Shown: piece by piece, positions 49,630 to 54,441 of the stretch
Layout: each line of letters opens with the position of its first letter
Position numbering within the stretch: position 1 is the stretch's first letter
Source: an uncultured Rhizobium sp.
Lineage (GTDB): Bacteria > Pseudomonadota > Alphaproteobacteria > Rhizobiales > Rhizobiaceae
Assembly: GCA_945952315.1 (NCBI GenBank)
Contig: CAMFIE010000028.1
Coordinates: 1 to 54,441, forward strand
Reading direction: 5' to 3'
DNA length: 54,441 nt
The notes under the pieces: model-generated
What the model was told of the DNA's origin: nothing
Database searches by the model: none
The model's input: only the letters and a program-made list of their open reading frames with translations
Made by a program: the position numbers and the translations under genes

Positions 49630-52400
49630 CGATAGGCCCCCGGAACTCGAGCAGAAAGCCGGTCTTTCATCGAAGCAAGATCTATTACGATAGGCCGCCC
49701 CATATCATCGGCAATGAACATAGGGGCACCGGATGAGGGCTCGCCGCGCGCGAATGCATATCCACCTTGTACCGGAACCGGAATTGCACTGGTGAAATTA
49801 TCAATCGTCCAGGCGCTTCCATTCGGTCCCTTCGGATTGCCGATATCATCCATGGTCAGAGACCCGACCACTTCGGCAAACTTGTCAGCCCGCATAGAAG
49901 GCGGAACGAGAACCTTGCGGCCGCTATAACCGATCCCCTGATCATAGGCGGCGATACCGCCAAACTGCACATCGCCGACAAAGCTAGCGCCGATTGCTTC
50001 CTGAAACGCGCGCTGAAACACCGGAATGGCAGCGCTATCCTTTGCGCTGATACCCTGATCGTGCAGACGCTTGCGGGCGATAAAGGTCGCCGCCTGCTCA
50101 GCCTTTGAGAATTCATCGGGCATCATGTCAAACGCTGCACCAGCCGTACCAATGGCGGCCGGTTTGCGCTGTTCATTCGGGATATCCTTATAGTCGCCTC
50201 CCTCGAGGGGCTTTGAGGATCCCGCGATCAAATCCCGTGCGGCCGAGACACTGCCACCGGCCGCAACCACATTACCGGCAAGCGTCACGATCGGCGCTTG
50301 CTGGCCAAGCTCGGCAAGGACATGATCTGCATTGTCACCTGCAGCGCTGACCAGCCCGGCCGCAATAGACACCCCGCGCTCTGGATCGGCCTTTACGGCA
50401 TCTTCGATTGCCTTGGCCTCACCCTCCTGGAAATATTTCGGCTGCACTCCGAAATGCTTCGCAGCAAGTGTGGCATCGGACATGCGCTGCTGGAATGCGC
50501 TGGAAAGCTCCTGAGGCGATGCATCAAGCGGAAGCGAACCGGATACCGGGATCACCCCATATTGTTGGGCAACCGAAAGCGGATCCGCGACGATTGCCGC
50601 TTTCTGCTTTTTCAGCAGCTCCTGTGCATAGCGGATATCCTCAGGAGTGGCTTTGTCACCAAGCAACTTTCCGAGGTTCTTTTCCACTTCCGGGATAGGC
50701 ATTGTGCGAATTGCATCGGCCACATTAACGCGGCGGATTGCCGAAGCAACGATCTCCTTGCCCTTCGGAGCTTGCCCGGCCTGCAGCTGAAGTGCCGAAA
50801 GATCGGCAGCAGATGCAGCCGTACCAGCAGCGACCTGGGCGGCAAGAGCATCACCCTTTTTGGTCAGCGCTTCATTGAGCTGCTCGCCCTGAGTGAAGGC
50901 GTCCTGGCTGGCTTTCAAAAAGCCTGCATCGAGCTGCTGCAACACTTCACCTGAAAGCTCCGGCAGCTTTCCATCGGCGAAATCCTTGCGCATATCCTCG
51001 CGCATTTTCAGGATCTCTTCCGGCTTTTTCCCCTTTGTCTGACCGCCATAGTAACGCAAAAGCATGTCATCGCGGCTCTTGCGTTTGGCATCAGCCGCCG
51101 TGGTAGCATCGATCACACCGCGCGAAACAGCAGCATCGTAATGGCTATCTACGGACAACTGCAGAGCATGGAGCTGCTGCTCGGTACCGGCATCTCCCGG
51201 CTGCATTCCGGCGAGCACACGATCCTTCTGCGTTTCAAGCGCCGAAGCTCGATTTCCGAATGATACAAGATCCTCTTGCTTCTGGCGCATCTCAGCACGA
51301 GAGCGCGCCTGGTCCTCGAGCGCCATTGCCTGCTTGCGGAATATCAGTGAATATTCAGGTGCAATTTCTGGAAATACATGGTCCTGCATATGCACCTGCA
51401 GCAAATCGTTCATAGCCTGAGAGAGCTTGGCGGGATCATCCTTATATTTATCATATACCAATTGCTGGTCCTGCAGCATCGTGAGCTCGAGCTCCTGCAG
51501 GTAGGTTCGCGTTCCAGCCACATTGTAGGCTCGCGCATAAATACTGTTTCCGGCCATGAGGCGGAAACCGCCAGGTTTACCAGGCATAAGGCGTTCCGAA
51601 CCTGCTACAGGCAGAACGGACACAGGTCCATCCGGGTTCACGGATGCGACATGAGCACCAGAAAGCATGTGTTGGGCTTCACGCTGACGGCGGCCGTTAT
51701 TGGCGCCAAGCGAGGACACGGCCTGCGCGATCACGGCAGGATCACCACTCTGCGCAGCCTTGACCACGGCAGAAGGCAAAGAACCATAGTTGTAGGCGAC
51801 GGATTTCAAGCCTGCCTGGACCTGTGGCGCAAGTCGGTTCCAAACAGCACCCAGCTGGCGCGCAGGTTGCGCACCTTCACGCTGGGTAAGCCGATAGTGA
51901 AGATCGCGCTCAGCATCGGCTTGAGTGATCACCATGCCGGGCCGGACAGGCATCTGCTTGCCATCGGCCGTGGTAATCGTGTCCGATCCATACCCAATGC
52001 GCCAGGCGGTCTTATCCCAATAGGGCTTGGCCCGGAAACCTTCCTCATGCCGAAGAATTGCTTTTGCCTGATCGATTGCCGGGCCAGAGGTTTCGATTGG
52101 ACCGCTCGCCGCACCGCGGACATGTCCCGCCTGGCCATTGCGCGAAACCGTCGTTGGCGCGCCCATCTGCATTGCGCCTGGCGCTCCCATGGAAGCATCA
52201 GCCTGACCAGCCGCTGCGCCCATCTGCTCTTTTTCAATTGCGGCCTGCCGCGCAAGCTGATCCTGAAGGTTCGCAAGGTGTTGCGCGACCTTCCATTCGA
52301 GAGCACCATCAGGATGATCGACGGCCAGCAAGGATTGCGAGAGGTTGTTTTCAGAGCCGAAGCGCCGAAAACCGACCTGATCCATTCGACGATTGGTCAT
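49626..52400 (-). CDS. internal virion protein with lysozyme (GH24-like) domain
   Basis: The product has 924 residues. Residues about 110-260 form a lysozyme domain of the T4/lambda R type: catalytic Glu in HEEGFRAKPYWDKTAWRIGYG, Asp and Thr following, then QADAERDLHYRL and VAYNYGSLPSAVV. The rest is long, helical and Ala/Gln-rich. A muralytic domain in a virion ejection protein (as in T7 gp16) locally opens peptidoglycan during DNA entry. Here it is carried by this protein rather than the largest one. Overlaps neighbours by 4 bp at both ends. Confidence 0.8.
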   Translation of the reverse strand: MTNRRMDQVGFRRFGSENNLSQSLLAVDHPDGALEWKVAQHLANLQDQLARQAAIEKEQMGAAAGQADASMGAPGAMQMGAPTTVSRNGQAGHVRGAASGPIETSGPAIDQAKAILRHEEGFRAKPYWDKTAWRIGYGSDTITTADGKQMPVRPGMVITQADAERDLHYRLTQREGAQPARQLGAVWNRLAPQVQAGLKSVAYNYGSLPSAVVKAAQSGDPAVIAQAVSSLGANNGRRQREAQHMLSGAHVASVNPDGPVSVLPVAGSERLMPGKPGGFRLMAGNSIYARAYNVAGTRTYLQELELTMLQDQQLVYDKYKDDPAKLSQAMNDLLQVHMQDHVFPEIAPEYSLIFRKQAMALEDQARSRAEMRQKQEDLVSFGNRASALETQKDRVLAGMQPGDAGTEQQLHALQLSVDSHYDAAVSRGVIDATTAADAKRKSRDDMLLRYYGGQTKGKKPEEILKMREDMRKDFADGKLPELSGEVLQQLDAGFLKASQDAFTQGEQLNEALTKKGDALAAQVAAGTAASAADLSALQLQAGQAPKGKEIVASAIRRVNVADAIRTMPIPEVEKNLGKLLGDKATPEDIRYAQELLKKQKAAIVADPLSVAQQYGVIPVSGSLPLDASPQELSSAFQQRMSDATLAAKHFGVQPKYFQEGEAKAIEDAVKADPERGVSIAAGLVSAAGDNADHVLAELGQQAPIVTLAGNVVAAGGSVSAARDLIAGSSKPLEGGDYKDIPNEQRKPAAIGTAGAAFDMMPDEFSKAEQAATFIARKRLHDQGISAKDSAAIPVFQRAFQEAIGASFVGDVQFGGIAAYDQGIGYSGRKVLVPPSMRADKFAEVVGSLTMDDIGNPKGPNGSAWTIDNFTSAIPVPVQGGYAFARGEPSSGAPMFIADDMGRPIVIDLASMKDRLSARVPGAYR

Positions 52401-52957
52401 TTACCACCTTGCGATTTCAATGCGGAAAAACCCTGAATGCCAGTCATAACTGCGTTGAGAACACCGGATGCCTTGGCACGGGAGGCCATCTTGAGATAAT
52501 TCGAGCGCTTTTCCGTGAGGCGCGCCTGTGTCGTCGCCTGCGTTCCCTGATCAACTTCGAGGGAACTATCTGCCTGACGATAGGCCTCCTGGCGGGCCTG
52601 GCCGGGTGTACCAAAAGAGAGATCGGTTCCGGATGCAGCATATGCAACATCCTGCTTGCCCAGTGCATCGACCATTTCACGGCGGATAGCTGACCGCCTG
52701 TCTATGCCCTTCAGGGTCTCAAGCGGCTGTTCGCGCTGCACATCTTCTGCCTGTGCCTTGTATGCCTCGGCATCTGCATTACCAGCTGCGATTGAAGATA
52801 CCATGCCCAGAACGGAAACCGCCCCCTGCAGAACGGACGATAGCGAAATCCCGGTCGCGGTACCAGCAGCGACACCGGCTGTGCCAGCGGCAACACCTGC
52901 CGTACCGGCCGCGGCCCCAGCACCACCACCAAGCAGACCGAGAAACATCTGTGCCAT
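52397..52957 (-). CDS. small internal virion protein (gp14-like)
   Basis: The product has 186 residues. The N-terminus is Gly/Ala-rich with a short tandem repeat GTAGVAAGTAGVAAGTATG, then a hydrophobic helix and a long charged helix (DAEAYKAQAEDVQREQPLETLKG; TQARLTEKRSNYLKMASRAK). The order hydrophobic N-terminus then coiled coil, small size and placement after the tail-tube gene match internal virion protein B (gp14) of T7-type phages. Overlaps the lysozyme-domain gene by 4 bp. Confidence 0.72.
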   Translation of the reverse strand: MAQMFLGLLGGGAGAAAGTAGVAAGTAGVAAGTATGISLSSVLQGAVSVLGMVSSIAAGNADAEAYKAQAEDVQREQPLETLKGIDRRSAIRREMVDALGKQDVAYAASGTDLSFGTPGQARQEAYRQADSSLEVDQGTQATTQARLTEKRSNYLKMASRAKASGVLNAVMTGIQGFSALKSQGGK

Positions 52958-54441
52958 CAGTTTTTCACCACCGGAATGTAATCGCGGATCCGCAGCCTAC
53001 CGGGCCGCTTTTGCGTGATCGTGATCGTTGCATCCATCGCAACGCCCTTGAGACCAGCGACAAAAATATGGCCGGAGCGCTGTACACCAGAACTTAGATC
53101 ATCGGTGGCCTTGTTCAGTGGGACATTCTTCGCCGGTTGACCGTTTGCGCCGATCGCGATGCTTTGCGTATCCATGATATAGAGCTGAGCGCCTGCAACA
53201 CGGGCCGGACGCCTGATCACTTCATCATTGCCCGTGACCTTGACGTAGGGCATGCTTTCATAAACAGGCGGCTCCCAGATCCCCATTTTGATCGAGATCG
53301 AGGGCATATCCGTTTGGATGTACGTTCCCCCGCCATCCGTCAGAACAGCAAAGGGGCCATAGATATCTGTGGCATCTTCCGCCCAGATTGAAGCGTTCGA
53401 CCAGAACAGCTCGGGCAACGAGACACGGCCGGAGCTGTCAAGCGCCAGCACGCGTGCGCCCTGGAACAGATTGAACCCTGTAGGCTCGAGCACCTCGACA
53501 AAGAGTGATGCGCCGCGCTGAACCGTGATCCACACGTTTTCATCGCCATCGACTGAAATATCATGGACGATCCCGCCGTTATGGATCGGATATTCACAGG
53601 CTGAGAAAACCTCCTGATTTTCATCGATCACCACAACGGCAACACGGCCATCCTGGCGCAAAACCCACAAGCGCGGCTTAGGCGTGTAGATCGTCTTTCT
53701 CTGCACTACCATACGCTTCATCTTGGAAAGCAGGTCGCCATTCAGATCATTGCGGGCAAGCGGGCTGAATGTGGTGGCGATATCATCATATTCCACCTTG
53801 TAGAGCGTGCCGCCATCGGCCGACACGAAATAGAGCTTCGCCTCGATCTCGGCCGGAAGGCAATTGTTCATGATCCCGATTTTCGAGCTGTTGACGAAGT
53901 TCATCGCTTCGTTGCGGGATACTGTACGGTTTGTGCAGAACCATTCCCCCTGGTCGGTAAATACGACCAGGTAGCCATTATCGTAGACCGTTCTGATCAC
54001 TTCAGAAGTTTCCGATCGGAGCGCCTCGAGGCGCGCGGCATTGTCGGAAACCGCTTTGATGTTCAGATTAAAATATTCGCCAGCTTCGGACATATTGATC
54101 GCGGCTGTTTTTGCGGCCGGAGCGAAATAGATCGCGCGATCCTGAAACATGCCCATACCAGCAAAGCCCTTGCGGGTAGCCGAAATAAGCGGCTCGCCGA
54201 TCGTCTCGCCGACCGTATAGTGCGTCATCAATAGCGATGCATCGGCCGTGTTCGTGATATCGCCCGTAACCGCATATTCCGAGCCGGAGAGCGCACCCGA
54301 AAAGGTGATTGAAAGCTCAGCTGAAACGTTATCGCTGTTGCGGCGCGACACCGTTGCCCCGCTTGCAAAACCGGGAAGTGCAGCAATCTTTGTCTGAAGC
54401 GCCGCGCAAAAAGCATTCCAGTCGGCGGCAGACGCAGACGC
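52957..54441 (-). CDS. tail-tube/hub-like structural protein, 5' end outside the window
   Basis: The frame is open from the right edge (residues ASASAADWNAFC first) to the stop at 52957, giving 495 codons. A GTG at 54351 could be misread as its start, but coding continues upstream without a stop. The protein is beta-rich, with repeated short units such as YLVVFTDQGEWFC and KLYFVSADGGTLYKVEYDD that suggest a propeller-like fold. Its position before gp14-like matches tail tubular protein B of T7. The N-terminus lies outside the window. Confidence 0.7.
   Translation of the reverse strand, partial: ASASAADWNAFCAALQTKIAALPGFASGATVSRRNSDNVSAELSITFSGALSGSEYAVTGDITNTADASLLMTHYTVGETIGEPLISATRKGFAGMGMFQDRAIYFAPAAKTAAINMSEAGEYFNLNIKAVSDNAARLEALRSETSEVIRTVYDNGYLVVFTDQGEWFCTNRTVSRNEAMNFVNSSKIGIMNNCLPAEIEAKLYFVSADGGTLYKVEYDDIATTFSPLARNDLNGDLLSKMKRMVVQRKTIYTPKPRLWVLRQDGRVAVVVIDENQEVFSACEYPIHNGGIVHDISVDGDENVWITVQRGASLFVEVLEPTGFNLFQGARVLALDSSGRVSLPELFWSNASIWAEDATDIYGPFAVLTDGGGTYIQTDMPSISIKMGIWEPPVYESMPYVKVTGNDEVIRRPARVAGAQLYIMDTQSIAIGANGQPAKNVPLNKATDDLSSGVQRSGHIFVAGLKGVAMDATITITQKRPGRLRIRDYIPVVKN

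Noticed and set aside
54228-54351. GTG at 54351 as the start of the tail-tube-like gene
   Set aside because: The frame remains open to the window edge with coding-like residues, so the true start is outside.

Overview
The window looks like a chromosomal segment of a Rhizobiaceae-type alphaproteobacterium (Agrobacterium/Rhizobium-like). The pointers are a gbpR–chvE–gguA–gguB–gguC sugar-transport locus, HWE/HisKA_2-type signalling, repeated GGAAC-N16/17-CGTT-like sites (the EcfG general-stress promoter of Alphaproteobacteria), a methyl-accepting chemotaxis protein ending in a CheR-tether-like SWEEF, and high GC. The genus cannot be fixed from sequence alone. No rRNA and no complete tRNA was seen.

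Layout. 1-9.2 kb, all minus strand: a REC-REC-GGDEF regulator (cut by the window edge), a stand-alone REC-REC protein, a small secreted protein, a large MscS-type channel, and a FecR-domain/CHASE2-GGDEF-EAL pair. 9.3-14.4 kb: a general-stress island with a small RNA, a membrane-anchored Pro/Ser/Thr-rich protein, a BON protein, a cytoplasmic-acting receiver plus its sensor kinase, a DUF892 ferritin-like protein, a 38-residue membrane peptide and other small proteins. Six EcfG-like promoter sites lie here. 14.4-17.4 kb: a DUF2147 protein diverging from a DUF1295 / cyclopropane-fatty-acid-synthase / membrane-protein operon, with a matched pair of a different ECF-type promoter (TGAAAC-N17-CGTCA) between them. 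17.4-25.2 kb: gbpR and chvE-gguABC plus an L-arabonate-dehydratase-like gene. 25.2-28.1 kb: an ASPIC/UnbV FG-GAP protein and a vanadium-haloperoxidase-like PAP2 enzyme. 28.3-35.8 kb: a TadG-like protein, a HAD-IIA hydrolase, an agmatine/peptidylarginine-deiminase-family protein, an hchA–luxR–SDR operon and a small secreted protein. 36.2-38.3 kb: a soluble double-PAS chemotaxis receptor and a small protein.

From about 38.7 kb to the right edge lies a prophage with a T7-like podovirus late module. Its left end is the 3' part of a tRNA-Lys(CTT) gene, so this is an attachment site. The late genes read leftward: a tail-tube-like protein, three or four internal virion (ejection) proteins including one with a lysozyme domain, a tail fibre, a PLA2-motif membrane protein, an endolysin, a holin and two terminal genes. 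On the opposite strand within this block sits a C4-antisense-RNA-like element followed by a small ORF and a Bro-N antirepressor. Two stretches of the C4-like RNA are complementary to the leader and ribosome-binding site of the small ORF. This is the most unusual regulatory system in the window.

All family calls are from reading motifs by eye. No database search or structure program was run.
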